Shown: positions 43,351-57,822 of the stretch, piece by piece | Position numbering within the stretch: position 1 is the stretch's first letter | How the letters are laid out: every line of letters starts with the position of its first letter | Assembly (NCBI GenBank): GCA_963580455.1 | Contig: OY756967.1 | Coordinates: 9,322,501 to 9,386,500, forward strand | Length of the DNA: 64,000 bases | Direction: 5' to 3' | Source: Euonymus europaeus | Lineage: Eukaryota > Streptophyta > Magnoliopsida > Celastrales > Celastraceae | Notes under the pieces: generated by a model | Told to the model about the DNA's origin: nothing | Database searches by the model: none | Seen by the model: the letters and a program-made list of their open reading frames with translations, nothing else | Made by a program: the position numbers and the translations under genes

Positions 43351-43400
43351 CCAGATTGGATAAAACCTTTAAAAGACAGATTGAATAAAACCTTTAAAAG
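43351..43400. repeat. 25-bp tandem duplication inside a type 8 monomer
   Basis: 43351-43375 (starting CCAGATTGGATAAAACC) is followed by a near copy at 43376-43400. The same event is seen at 45125-45174, one higher-order unit (1774 bp) further on, but not in block 1, so it spread with the unit. Confidence 0.88.
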
Positions 43401-45660
43401 ATCCTCGAAGGAGAGAGTTGAGCATTAATGAACCCGCGAGGTTCATTATTGCACACTTTTTATTGTTATTTTATGTCTAATTTTACGAGAATAGGCTCCT
43501 TATATTGTTTCGTTGCAAAAGACGAACTTTCATTCCAAATTAGAGAATACCTTTTAAAGAACCTTCATGGAGAGAGTTGAGCTATTTCGAACGGTCAAAG
43601 TTGATCGGTATACACTTTTTATTGTTATTTTATGTCTAATTTTAAGAGAATAGGCTCCTTAGACTGTTTTTTTGCGAAAAGATGAACTTTTATTCCTAAT
43701 TGGGAGAAACCTTTAAAACATCCTTCATGGAGAGAGTTGAGCAATTCCAAACCCTCGAAGTTCATCATTGCACGCCTTTTATTGTTATTTTATGTCTAAT
43801 TTTAAGAGAATAGGCTTCCTAGATTGTTTTGGTGTCAAAACATGAGCTTTCATTCCAAATTGGTCAAAACCTTTAAAAGATCCTCCATAAAGACAGTTGA
43901 GCATTTTCGAACCCTCAAAGTTGTCATTCCACACTTTTTATTGTTATATTAAGTCTAATTTTACGAGAATACGCTCTTAAATTATTCCGTTGCAAAAGAT
44001 GAATTTTCATTCAAAATTAGAGAAAACCTTTAACAGAACCTTCAAGGAGAGAGTTGAGCTATTTCGAACGTTCAAAGTTGATCGGTATACACTTTTTATT
44101 GTTATTTTATGTCTAATTTTAAAAGAATAGGCTACGTAGATTGTTGTTTTCTTGCTAAAAGATGAACTTTTATTCCAAATTGGACGAAACATTTAAAACA
44201 TCCTTCATGGAGAGAGTTGATAAATTCCGAACCCTGGATGTTCACCATTGCACACATTTTATTGTTATTTCATGTCTAATTTTAAGAGAATAGGCTTCCT
44301 AGATTGTTTTGATGGCAAAAGATGAGCTTTTATTCCAAATTGGTGAAAACCTTTAAAAGATCCTCTACAAAGGGAGTTGAGCATTTGCGAACCCTCATCG
44401 TCATTGCACACTTTTTATTGTTATTTTAAGTCCAATTTTACGAGAATACGCTCCTTAATTTGTTTTATTGCAAAGAAAGAACATTCATTCCAAATTAGAG
44501 AAAACCTTTTAAAAAACCTTCATGGAGAGAGTTGAACTATTTCGAACGGTCAAAGTTGATCGGCATACACTTTTTATTGTTATTTTATGTCTAATTTTAA
44601 GAGAATAGGCTCCTTAGATTGTTTTCTTTCTAAAAGATGAACTTTTATTTCAAATTGGACAAAACCTTCAAAACATCCTTCATGGAGAGAGTTGAGCATT
44701 TTCGAACCCTCGAAGTTCATCATTGCACACTTTTTATTGTTATTTTATGTCTAATTTTAAGACAATAGGCTTCCCAGATTATTTTAGTGCCAAAAGATGA
44801 ACTTTGATTGTAAATTGGTCAAAACATTTGAAAGACCATGGAAAGCGTTGAGCATTTCCGAACCCTCGAGGTTCATAATTCCACACTTATTATTGTCATT
44901 TTATGTCTAATTTTACGAGAATAGGCTGCTTAAGTTGTTTCGTTTCAAAAGACGAATTTTCATTCCAAATTAGAGAAAACTTTTAAAGGATCCTCCATGG
45001 AGAGAGTCGAGCATTTCTGAACCCTCAAAGTTAATCTTTGCACACGTTTTATTATTTTTTTATGTCTAATTTTAAGAGAATAGGCTCCTTAGATTTTTTC
45101 ATTGCCAAAAGATTAACTTTCAATCCAGATTGGATAAAACCTTTAAAAGACAGATTGAATAAAACCTTTAAAAGATCCTCGAAGGAGAGAGTTGAGCATT
45201 AATGAACCCGCGAGGTTCATTATTGCACATTTTTTATTGTTATTTTATGTCTAATTTTACGAGAATAGGCTCCTTATATTGTTTCGTTGCAAAAGACGAA
45301 CTTTCATTCCAAATTAGAGAATACCTTTTAAAGAACCTTCATGGAGAGAGTTGAGCTATTTCGAACGGTCAAAGTTGATCGGTATACACTTTTTATTGTT
45401 TTTTTATGTCTAATTTTAAGAGAATAGGCTCCTTAGAATGTTTTTTTGCGAAAAGATGAACTTTTATTCCTAATTGCGAGAAACCTTTAAAACATCCTTC
45501 ATGGAGAGAGTCGAGCAATTCCAAACCCTCGAAGTTCATCATTGCACGCCTTTTATTGTTATTTTATGTCTAATTTTAAGAGAATAGGCTTCCTAGATTG
45601 TTTTGGTGCCAAAACATGAGCTTTCATTCCAAATTGATGAAAACCTTTAAAAGATCCTCT

Positions 45661-46620
45661 ACAAAGGGAGTTGAGCATTTTCGAACCCTCGAAGTTGTCA
45701 TTCCACACTTTTTATTGTTATATTAAGTCTAATTTTACGAGAATACGCTATTAAATTATTCCGTTGCAAAAGATGAATTTTCATTCAAAATTAGAGAAAA
45801 CCTTTGACAGAACCTTCAAGGAGAGAGATGAGCTATTTCGAACGGTCAAAGTTGATCGGTATACACTTTTTATTGTTATTTTATGTCTAATTTTAAAAGA
45901 ATAGGCTACATAGATTGTTGTTTTCTTGCCAAAAGATGAACTTTTATTCCAAATTGGACGAAACATTTAAAACATCCTTCATGGAGAGAGTTGATAAATT
46001 CCGAACCCTCGATGTTCATCATTGCACACCTTTTATTGTTATTTCGTGTCTAATTTTAAGAGAATAGGCTTCCTAGATTGTTTTGGTGCCAAAAGATGAG
46101 CTTTCATTCCAAATTGGTGAAAACCTTTAAAAGATCCTCTACAAAGGGAGTTGAGCATTTTCGAACCCTCGAAGTTGTCATTCCACACTTTTTATTGTTA
46201 TATTAAGTCTAATTTTACGAGAATACGCTCTTAAATTATTCCGTTGCAAAAGATGAATTTTCATTCAAAATTAGAGAAAACCTTTAACAGAACCTTCAAG
46301 GAGAGAGATGAGCTATTTCGAACGGTCAAAGTTGATCGGTATACACTTTTTATTGTTATTTTATGTCTAATTTTAAAAGAATAGGCTACGTAGATTGTTG
46401 TTTTCTTGCCAAAAGATGAACTTTTATTCCAAATTGGAAGAAACATTTAAAACATCCTTCATGGAGAGAGTTGATAAATTCCGAACCCTCGATGTTCATC
46501 ATTGCACACCTTTTATTGTTATTTCGTGTCTAATTTTAAGAGAATAGGCTTCCTAGATTGTTTTGGTGCCAAAAGATGAGCTTTCATTCCAAATTGGTGA
46601 AAACCTTTAAAAGATCCTCT
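45661..46620. repeat. 480-bp (three-monomer) tandem duplication
   Basis: 45661-46140 and 46141-46620 are nearly identical, both starting ACAAAGGGAGTTGAGC. After 46621 the sequence departs. A three-monomer step breaks the 11-monomer order. Confidence 0.92.
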
Positions 46621-49442
46621 ACAAAGGGAGTTGAGCATTTTCGAACCCTCAAAGTTCATCATTGCACACTTTTTATTGTTATTTTAAGTCCAATTTTACG
46701 AGAATACGCTCCTCAATTTGTTTCATTGCAAAGGACGAACATTCATTCCAAATGAGAGAAAACCTTTTAAAAAACCTTCATGGAGAGAGTTGAACTATTT
46801 CGAACGGTCAAAGTAGATCGGTATACACTTTTTATTGTTATTTTATGTCTAATTTTAAGAGAATAGGCTCCTTAGATTGTTTTCTTTCTAAAAGATGAAC
46901 TTTAATTTCAAATTGGACGAAACCTTCAAAACATCCTTCATGGAGAGAGTTGAGCATTTTCGAACCCTCGAACTTCATCATTGCACACTTTTTATTGTTA
47001 TTTCATGTCTAATTTTAAGACAATAGGCTTCCCAGATTGTTTTAGTGCCAAAAGATGAACTTCGATTGTAAATTGGTCAAAACATTTGAAAGATCCTCCA
47101 TGGAAAGAGTTGAGAATTTCCGAACACTCGAGGTTCATAATTCCACACTTATTATTGTCATTTTATGTCTAATTTTACGAGAATAGGCTCCTTAAGATTG
47201 TTTCGTTTCAAAAGACGAACTTTCATTCCAAATTAGAGAAAACTTTTAAAGGATCCTCCATGGAGAGAGTCGAGCATTTCCGAACCCTCAAATTTTATCT
47301 TTGCACACGTTTTATTATTTTTTTATGTCTAATTTTAAGAGAATAGGCTCCTTAGATTTTTTTCATTGCCAAAAGATTAACTTTCAATCCAGATTGGATA
47401 AAACCTTTAAAAGATCCTCGAAGGAGAGAGTTGAGCATTTCCGAACCCAGTTAATCTTTGCACACGTTTTATTATTATTTGTTATGTCTAATTTTAAGAA
47501 AATAGGCTCCTTAGATTTTTTCATTGCCAAAAGATTAACTTTCAATCCAGATTGGATAAAACCTTTAAAAGATCCTCGAAGGAGTGAGTTGAGCATTTCC
47601 GAACCCTCGAGGTTCATAATTCCACACTTATTATTGTTATTTTATGTCTAATTTTACGAGAATAGGCTCCTTAAGTTGTTTCATTTCAAAAGACGAACTT
47701 TCATTCCAAATTAGAGAAAACCTTTTAAAGAACCTTCATGGAGAGAGTTGAGCTATTTCGAACCGTCAAATTTGATCGGTATATACTTTTTATTGTTATT
47801 TTATGTCTAATTTTAAGAGAATAGGCTCCTTAGACTATTGTTTTGCCAAGAGATGAACGTTTATTCCTAATTGGGAGAAACCTTTAAAACATCCTTCATG
47901 AAGAGAATTGAGCAATTCCAAACCCTCGAAGTTCATCATTGCACGCCTTTTATTGTTATTTTATGTCTAATTTTAAGAGAATAGGCTTCCTAGATTGTTT
48001 TGGTGCCAAAACATGAGCTTTCATTCCAAATTGGTCAAAACCTTTAAAAGATCCTCGATAAAGATAGTTGAGCATTTTCGAACCCTCGAAGTTGTCATTC
48101 CACACTTTTTATTGTTATATTAAGTCTAATTTTACGAGAATACGCTCTTAAATTATTTCGTTGCAAAAGATGAATTTTCATTCAAAATTAGAGAAAACCT
48201 TTAACAGAACCTTCAAGGAGAGAGTTGAGCTATTTCGAACGATCAAAGTTGATCGGTATACACTTTTTATTGTTATTTTATGTCTAATTTTAAAAGAATA
48301 GGCTACTTATATTGTTGTTTTCTTGCCAAAAGATGAACTTTTATTCCAAATTGGACGAAACCTTTAAAACATCCTTCATGGAGAGAGTTGAAAAATTATG
48401 AACCCTCGATGTTCATCATTGCAGACCTTTTATTGTTATTTCGTGTCTAATTTTAAGAGAATAGGCTTCCTAGATTGTTTTGGTGCCAAAACATGAGCTT
48501 TCATTCCAAATTTGTGAAAACCTTTAAAAGATCCTCTACAAAGGGATTTGAGCATTTTCGAACCCTCGAAGTTCGTCATTGCACATTTTTTATTGTTATT
48601 TTAAGTCCAATTTTACGAGAATATGCTCCTTAATTTGTTTCATCGCAAAGGACGAACATTCATTCCAATTTAGAGAAAACCTTTTAAAAAACCTTCATGG
48701 AGAGAGTTGAACTATTTCGAATGGTCAAAGTTGATCGGTATACACTTTTTATTGTTATTTTATGTCTAATTTTAAGAGAATAGGCTCCTTAGATTGTTTT
48801 CTTTCTAAAAGATGAACTTTTATTTGAAATTGGACGAAACCTTCAAAACATCCTTCGTGGAGAGAGTTGAGCATTTTCGAACCCTCGAAGTTCATCGTTG
48901 CACACTTTTTATTGTTATTTTATGTCTAATTTTAAGACAATAGGCTTCCCAGATTGTTTTAGTGCCAAAAGATGAACTTTGATTCTAAATTCGTCAAAAC
49001 ATTTGAAAGATCCTCCATGGAAAGAGTTGAGCATTTCCGAACCCTCGAGGTTCATAATTCCACACTTATTATTGTCATTTTATGTCTAATTGTACGAGAA
49101 TAGGCTCCTTAAGTTGTTTCGTTTCAAAAGACAAACATTCATTCCAAATTAGAGAAAACTTTTAAAGGATCCTCCATGGAGAGGGTCGAGCATTTCCGAA
49201 CCCTCAAAGTTAATCTTTGCACACGTTTTATTATTATTTTTTATGTCTAATTTTAAGAGAATAGGCTCCTTAGATTTTTTCATTGCCAAAAGATTAACTT
49301 CAATCCAGATTGGATAAAACCTTTAAAAGATTCTCGAAGGAGAGAGTTGAGCATTTCCGAACCCTCGAGGTTCATAATTCCAAACTTATTATTGTTATTT
49401 TATGTCTAATTTTACGAGAATAGGCTCCTTAAGTTGTTTCAT

Positions 49443-52318
49443 TTCAAAAGACGAACTTTCATTCCAAATTAGAAAAAACCTTTTAAAGAACCTTCATGGA
49501 GAGAGTTGAGCTATTTCAAACCGTCAAATTTGATCGGGATACACTTTTTATTGTTATTTTATGTCTAATTTTAAGAGAATAGGCTCCTTAGACTATTTTT
49601 TTGCCAAGAGATGAACTTTTATTCCTAATTGGGAGAGACCTTTAAAACATCCTTCATGGAGAGAGTTGAGCAATTCCAAACCCTCGAAGATCATCATTGC
49701 GCGCCTTTTATTGTTATTTTATGTCTAATTTTAAGAGAATAGGCTTCCTAGATTGTTTTGGTGCCAAAACATGAGCTTTCATTCCAAATTGGTCAAAACC
49801 TTTAAAAGATCCTCCATAAAGACAGTTGAGCATTTTCGAACCCTCGAAGTTGTCATTCCACACTTTTTATTGTTATATTAAGTCTAATTTTACGAGAATA
49901 CGCTCTTAAATTATTTCGTTGCAATAGATGAATTTTCATTCAAAATTATAGAAAATCTTTAACAGAACCTTCAAGGAGAGAGTTGAGCTATTTCGAACGA
50001 TCAAAGTTGATCGGTATACACTTTTTATTGTTATTTTATGTCTAATTTTAAAAGAATAGGCTACGTATATTGTTGTTTTCTTGCCAAAAGATGAACTTTT
50101 ATTTCAAATTGGACGAAACCTTTAAAACATTCGTCATGTTGAGAGTTGATAAATTCCGAACCCTCGATGTTCATCATTGCACACCTTTTATTGTTATTTC
50201 GTGTCTAATTTTAAGAGAATAGGCTTCCTAGATTGTTTTGGTGCCAAAACATGAGCTTTCATTCCAAATTGGTGAAAACCTTTAAAAGATCCTCTACAAA
50301 GGGAGTTGAGCATTTTCGAACCCTCGAAGTTCGTCATTGCACACTTTTTATTGTTATTTTAAGTCCAATTTTACGAGAATACGCTCCTTAATTTGTTTCA
50401 TTGCAAAGGACGAACATTCATTCCAAATTAGAGAAAACCTTTTAAAAAACCGTCATGCAGAGAGTTGAACTATCTCGAACGGTCAAAGTTGATCGGTATA
50501 CCATTTTTATTGTTATTTTATGTCTAATTTTAAGAGAATAGGCTCCTTAAATTGTTTTCTTTCTAAAAGATGAACTTTTATTTCAAATTGGACGAAACCT
50601 TCAAAACATCCTTCATGGAGAGAGTTGAGCATTTTCGAACCCTAGAAGTTCATCATTGCACACTTTTTATTGTTATTTTATGTCTAATTTTAAGACAATA
50701 GGCTTCCCAGATTGTTTTAGTACCAAAAGATGAACTTTGATTGTAAATTGGTCAAAACATTTGAAACATCCTCCATGGAAAAAGTTGAGCATTTCCGAAC
50801 CCTCGAGGTTCATAATTCCACACTTATTATTGTCATTTTATGTCTAATTTTACGAGAATAGGCTCCTTAAGTTGTTTCATTTCAAAAGACGAACTTTCAT
50901 TCCAAATTAGAAAAAACCTTTTAAAGAACCTTCATGGAGAGAGTTGAGCTATTTCAAACCGTCAAATTTGATCGGTATACACTTTTTATTGTTATTTTAT
51001 GTCTAATTTTAAGAGAATAGGCTCCTTAGACTATTTTTTTGCCAAGAGATGAACTTTTATTCCTAATTGGGAGAGACCTTTAAAACATCCTTCATGGAGA
51101 GAGTTGAGCAATTTCAAACCCTCGAAGATCATCATTGCGCGCCTTTTTTTGTTATTTTATGTCTAATTTTAAGAGAATAGGCTTCCTAGATTGTTTTGGT
51201 GCCAAAACATGAGCTTTCATTCCAAATTGGTCAAAACCTTTAAAAGATCCTCCATAAAGACAGTTGAGCATTTTCGAACCCTCGAAGTTGTCATTCCACA
51301 CTTTTTATTGTTATATTAAGTCTAATTTTACGAGAATACGCTCTTAAATTATTTCGTTGCAAAAGATGAATTTTCATTCAAAATTATAGAAAATCTTTAA
51401 CAGAACCTTCAAGGAGAGAGTTGAGCTATTTCGAACGATCAAAGTTGATCGGTATACACTTTTTATTGTTATTTTATGTCTAATTTTAAAAGAATAGGCT
51501 ACGTATATTGTTGTTTTCTTGCCAAAAGATGAACTTTTATTTCAAATTGGACGAAACCTTTAAAACATTCGTCATGTTGAGAGTTGATAAATTCCGAACC
51601 CTCGATGTTCATCATTGCACACCTTTTATTGTTATTTCGTGTCTAATTTTAAGAGAATAGGCTTCCTAGATTGTTTTGGTGCCAAAACATGAGCTTTCAT
51701 TCCGAATTGGTGAAAACCTTTAAAATATCCTCTACAAAGGGAGTTGAGCATTTTCGAACCCTCGAAGTTCGTCATTGCACACTTTTTATTGTTATTTTAA
51801 GTCCAATTTTACGAGAATACGCTCCTTAATTTGTTTCACTGCAAAGGACGAACATTCATTCCAAATTAGAGAAAACCTTTTAAAAAACCGTCATGCAGAG
51901 AGTTGAACTATCTCGAACGGTCAAAGTTGATCGGTATACCATTTTTATTGTTATTTTATGTCTAATTTTAAGAGAATAGGCTCCTTAAATTGTTTTCTTT
52001 CTAAAAGATGAACTTTTATTTCAAATTGGACGAAACCTTCAAAACATCCTTCATGGAGAGAGTTGAGCATTTTCGAACCATAGAAGTTCATCATTGCACA
52101 CTTTTTATTGTTATTTTATGTCTAATTTTAAGACAATAGGCTTCCCAGATTGTTTTAGTACCAAAAGATGAACTTTGATTGTAAATTGGTCAAAACATTT
52201 GAAAGATCCTCCATGGAAAAAGTTGAGCATTTCCGAACCCTCGAGGTTCATAATTCCACACTTATTATTGTCATTTTATGTCTAATTTTACGAGAATAGG
52301 CTCCTTAAGTTGTTTCAT
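49443..52318. repeat. Two tandem copies of a 9-monomer, 1438-bp unit
   Basis: 49443-50880 and 50881-52318 match closely, and the pattern goes on in part after 52319. The unit lacks type 8. A fused monomer begins as type 7 and ends as type 9, which explains nine monomers instead of eleven. Both copies share private changes such as CCATTTTTATTG for CACTTTTTATTG. Confidence 0.9.
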
Positions 52319-53343
52319 TTCAAAAGACGAACTTTCATTCCAAATTAGAAAAAACCTTTTAAAGAACCTTCATGGAGAGAGTTGAGCTATTTCAAACCGT
52401 CAAATTTGATCGGTATACACTTTTTATTGTTATTTTATGTCTAATTTTAAGAGAATAGGCTCCTTAGACTATTTTTTTGCCAAGAGATGAACTTTTATTC
52501 CTAATTGGGAGAAACCTTTAAAACATCCTTCATGGAGAGAGTTGAGCAATTCCAAACCCTCGAAGATCATCATTGCGCGCCTTTTATTGTTATTTTATGT
52601 CTAATTTTAAGAGAATAGGCTTCCTAGATTGTTTTGGTGCCAAAACATGAGCTTTCATTCCAAATTGGTCAAAACCTTTAAAAGATTCTCCATAAAGACA
52701 GTTGAGCATTTTCGAACCCTCGAAGTTGTCATTCCACACTTTTTATTGTTATATTAAGTCTAATTTTACGAGAATACGCTCTTAAATTATTTCGTTGCAA
52801 AAGATGAATTTTCATTCAAAATTATAGAAAACCTTTAACAGAACCTTCAAGGAGAGAGTTGAGCTATTTCGAACGATCAAAGTTGATCGGTATACACTTT
52901 TTATTGTTATTTTATGTTTAATTTTAAAATAATAGGCTACGTATATTGTTGTTTTCTTGCCAAAAGATGAACTTTTATTCCAAATTGGACAAAACCTTTA
53001 AAACATCCTTCATGGAGAGAGTTGATAAATTCCGAACCCTCGATGTTCATCATTGCACACCTTTTATTGTTATTTCGTGTCTAATTTTAAGAGAATAGGC
53101 TTCCTAGATTGTTTTGGTGCCAAAACATGAGCTTTCATTCCAAATTGGTGAAAACCTTTAAAAGATCCTCTACAAAGGGAGTTGAGCATTTTCGAACCCT
53201 CGAAGTTCGTCATTGCACACTTTTTATTGTTATTTTAAGTCCAATTTTACGAGAATACACTCCTTAATTTGTTTTATTGCAAATGACGAACATTCATTCC
53301 AAATTAGAGAAAACCTTTTAAAAAACCGTCATGGAGAGAGTTG

Positions 53344-53940
53344 AATTTTACGAGAATACGCTCTTAAATTATTTCGTTGCAAAAGATGAATTTTCATTCA
53401 AAATTATAGAAAACCTTTAACAGAACCTTCAAGGAGAGAGTTGAGCTATTTCGAACGATCAAAGTTGATCGGTATACACTTTTTATTGTTATTTTATGTC
53501 TAATTTTAAAATAATAGGCTACGTATATTGTTGTTTTCTTGCAAAAAGATGAACTTTTATTCCAAATTGGACGAAACCTTTAAAACATCCTTCATGGAGA
53601 GAGTTGATAAATTCCGAACCCTCGATGTTCATCATTGCACACCTTTTATTGTTATTTCGTGTCTAATTTTAAGAGAATAGGCTTCCTAGATTGTTTTGGT
53701 GCCAAAACATGAGCTTTCATTCCAAATTGGTGAAAACCTTTAAAAGATCCTCTACAAAGGGAGTTGAGCATTTTCGAACCCTCGAAGTTCGTCATTGCAC
53801 ACTTTTTATTGTTATTTTAAGTCCAATTTTACGAGAATACGCTCGTTAATTTGTTTTATTGCAAATGACGAACATTCATTCCAAATTAGAGAAAACCTTT
53901 TAAAAAACCGTCGTGGAGAGAGTTGAACTATCTCGAACGA
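53344..53940. repeat. Out-of-phase satellite duplication
   Basis: At 53344 the monomer is cut in mid-sequence and AATTTTACGAG follows, repeating sequence from 52762 at an offset of 582 bp. That is about 3.6 monomers, so the 160-bp phase is lost here, unlike the other duplications. Confidence 0.85.
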
Positions 53941-56900
53941 TCAAAGTAGATCGGTATACCATTTTTATTGTTATTTTATGTCTAATTTTAAGAGAATAGG
54001 CTCCTTAGATTGTTTTCTTTCTAAAAGATGAACTTTTATTTCAAATTGGACGAAACCTTCAAAACATCCTTCATGGAGAGAGTTGAGCATTTTCGAACCC
54101 TAGAAGTTCATCACTGCACACTTTTTATTGTTATTTTATGTCTAATTTTAAGACAATAGGCTTCCCAGATTGTTTTAGTACCAAAAGATGAATTTTGATT
54201 GTAAATTGGTCAAAACATTTGAAAGATCCTCCATGGAAAGAGTTGAGCATTTCCGAACCCTCGAGGTTCATAATTCCACACTTATTATTGTCATTTTATG
54301 TCTAATTTTACGAGAATAGGCTCCTTAAGCTGTTTCGTTTCAAAAAATGAACTTTCATTCCAAATTAGAGAAAACTTTTAAAGGATCCTCCATGGAGAGG
54401 GTCGAGCATTTCCGAACCCTCAAAGTTAATCTTTGCACATGTTTTATTATTATTTTTATGTCTAATTTTAAGAGAATAGGCTCTTTATATTTTTTCATTG
54501 CCAAAAGATTAACTTTCAATCCAGATTGGATAAAACCTTTAAAAGATCCTCGAAGGAGAGAGTTGAGCATTAACGAACCCGCGAGGTTCATTATTGCACA
54601 CTTTTTATTGTTATTTTATGTCTAATTTTACGAGAATAGGCTCCTTGTATTGTTTCGTTGCAAAAGACGAACTTTCATTCCAAATTAGAGAAAACCTTTT
54701 AAAGAACCTTCATGGAGAGAGTTGAACGATTTCGAACCGTCAAATTTGATCGGTATACACTATTTATTGTTATTTTATGTCTAATTTTAAGAGAATAGGC
54801 TCCTTAGACTGTTTTTTTGCCAAGAGATGAACTTTTATTCCTAATTGGGAGAAACCTTTAAAACATCCTTCATGAAGAGAGTTGAGCAATTCCAAACCCT
54901 CGAAGTTCATCATTGCACGCCTTTTATTATTATTTTATGTCTAATTTTAAGAGAATAGGGTTCCTAGATTGTTTTGGTGCCAAAACATGAGCTTTCATTC
55001 CAAATTGGTCAAAACCTTTAGAAGATCCTCCATAAAGACAGTTGAGCATTTTCAAATCCTCGAAGTTGTCATTCCACACTTTTTATTGTTATATTAAGTC
55101 TAATTTTACGAGAATACGCTCTTAAATTATTCCGTTGCAAAAGATGAATTTTCATTCAAAATTAGAGAAAACCTTCAACAGAACCTTCAAGGAGAGAGTT
55201 GAGCTATTTCGAACGATCAAAGTTGATCGGTATACACTTTTTATTGTTATTTTATGTCTAATTTTAAGAGAATAGGCTCCTTAGATTGTTTTCTTTCTAA
55301 AAGATGAACTTTTATTTCAAATTGGACGAAACCTTCAAAACATCCTTCATGGAGAGAGTTGAGCATTTTTGAACCCTCGAACTTCATCATTGCACACTTT
55401 TTATTGTTATTTCATGTCTAATTTTAAGACAATAGGCTTCCCAGATTGTTTTAGTGCCAAAAGATGAACTTTGATTGTAAATTGGTCAAAACATTTGAAA
55501 GATCCTCCATGGAAAGAGTTGAGCATTTCCGAACCCTCGAGGTTCATAATTCCACACTTATTATTGTCATTTTATGTCTAATTTTACGAGAATAGGCTCC
55601 TTAAGTTGTTTCGTTTCAAAAGACGCACATTCATTCCAAATTAGAGAAAACCTTTAAAGGAGATCCTCCATGGAGAGGGTCGAGCATTTCCGAACCCTCA
55701 AAGTTAATCTTTGCACACGTTTTATTATTATTTGTTATGTCTAATTTTAAGAGAATAGGCTCCTTAGATTTTTTCATTGCCGAAAGATTAACTTTCAATC
55801 CAGATTGGATAAAACCTTTAAAAGATTCTCGAAGGAGAGAGTTGAGCATTTCCGAACCCTCGAGGTTCATAATTCCACACTTATTAATGTTATTTTATGT
55901 CTAATTTTACGAGAAAAGACTCCTTAAGTTGTTTCATTTCAAAAGACGAACTTTCATTCCAAATTAGAGAAAACCTTTTAAAGAACCTTCATGGAGAGAG
56001 TTGAGCTAGTTTGAACCGTCAAATTTGATCGGTATACACTTTTTATTGTTATTTTATGTCTAATTTTAAGAGAATAGGCTCCTTAGACTATTTTTTTTGC
56101 CAAGAGTTGAACTTTTATTCCTAATTGGGAGAAACCTTTAAAACATCCTTCATGGAGAGAGTTGAGCAATTCCAAACCCTCGAAGATCATCATTGCGCGC
56201 CCTTTATTGTTATTTTATGTCTAATTTTAAGAGAATAGGCTTCCTAGATTGTTTTGGTGCCAAAACATGAGCTTTCATTCCAAATTGGTCAAAACCTTTA
56301 AAAGATACTCCATAAAGAAAGTTGAGCATTTTCGAACCCTCGAAGTTGTCATTCCACAATTTTTATTGTTATATTAAGTTTAATTTAAGAGAATACGCTC
56401 TTAAATTATTTCGTTGCAAAAGATGAATTTTCATTCAAAATTAGCGAAAACCTTTAACAGAACCTTCAAGGAGAGAGTTGAGCTATTTCGAACGATCAAA
56501 GTTGATCGGTATACACTTTTTATTGTTATTTTATGTCTAATTTTAAAAGAATAGGCTACGTATATTGTTGTTTTCTTGCCAAAAGATGAACTTTTATTCC
56601 AAATCGGACGAAACCTTTAAAACATCCTTCATGGAGAGAGTTGATAAATTCTGAACCCTCGATGTTCATCATTGCACACCTTTTATTGTTATTTCGTGTC
56701 TAATTTTAGGAGAATAGGCTTCCTAGATTGTTTTGGTGCCAAAACATGAGCTTTCATTCCAAATTGGTGAAAACCTTTAAAAGATCCTCTACAAAGGGAG
56801 TTGAGCATTTTCGAACCCTCGAAGTTCGTCATTGCACACTTTTTATTGTTATTTTAAGTCCAATTTTACGAGAATACGCTCCTTAATTTGTTTTATTGCA

Positions 56901-57822
56901 AAGGACGAACATTCATTCCAAATTAGAGAAAACCTTTTAAAAAACCTTCATGGAGAGAGTTGAACTATCTCGAACGGTCAAAGTTGATCGGTATACACTT
57001 TTTATTGTTATTTTATGTCTAATTTTAAGAGAATAGGCTCCTTAGATTGTTTTCTTTCTAAAAGATGAACTTTTATTTCAAATTGGACGAAACCTTCAAA
57101 ACATCCTTCATGGAGAGAGTTGAGCATTTTCGAACCCTCGAAGTTCATCATTGCACACTTTTTATTGTTATTTTATGTCTAATTTTAAGACAATAAGCTT
57201 CCCAGATTGTTTTAGTGCCAAAAGATGAACTTTGATTGTAAATTGGTCAAAACATTTGAAAGATCCTCCATGGAAAGAGTTGAGCATTTCCGAACCCTCG
57301 AGGTTCATAATTCCACACTTATTATTGTCATTTTAGGTCTAATTTTACGAGAATAGGCTCCTTAAGTTGTTTCGTTTCAAAAGATGTACTTTCATTCCGA
57401 ATTAGAGAAAACTTTTAAAGGATCCTCCATGGAGAGGGTCCAGCATTTCCGAACCCTCAAAGTTAATCTTTGCACACGTTTTTTTATTATTTTTATGTCT
57501 AATTTTAAGATAATAGGCTCCCTAGATTTTTTCATTGCCAAAAGATTAACTTTCAATCCAGATTGGATAAAACCTTTAAAAGATCCTCGAAGGAGAGAAT
57601 TGAGCATTAACGAACCCGCGAGGTTCATTATTGCACACTTTTTATTGTTATTTTATGTCTAATTTTACGAGAATAGGCTCATTGTATTGTTTCGTTGCAA
57701 AATACGAACTTTCATTCCAAATTAGAGAAAACCTTTTAAAGAACCTTCTTGGAGAGAGTTGAGCTATTTCGAACCGTCAAATTTGATCGGTATACACTTT
57801 TTATTGTTATTTGATGTCTAAT

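Larger units (their letters stand above)
42823..57822. repeat. 160-bp satellite array, block 3
   Basis: About 15 kb of the same satellite, starting at the beginning of a type 5 monomer. It is a subfamily of blocks 1 and 2: type 1 now reads GAATACGCTC where most block 1 copies have GAATAAGCTC, and type 8 has GTTAATCTTTGC for GTTTATCTTTGC. Unit length varies: 11 monomers (about 1774 bp) near 43351-45125, 9 monomers (1438 bp) at 49443-52318, and shorter runs elsewhere. Local duplications are listed separately. Frames up to 116 codons follow the repeat and are not genes. Confidence 0.96.
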
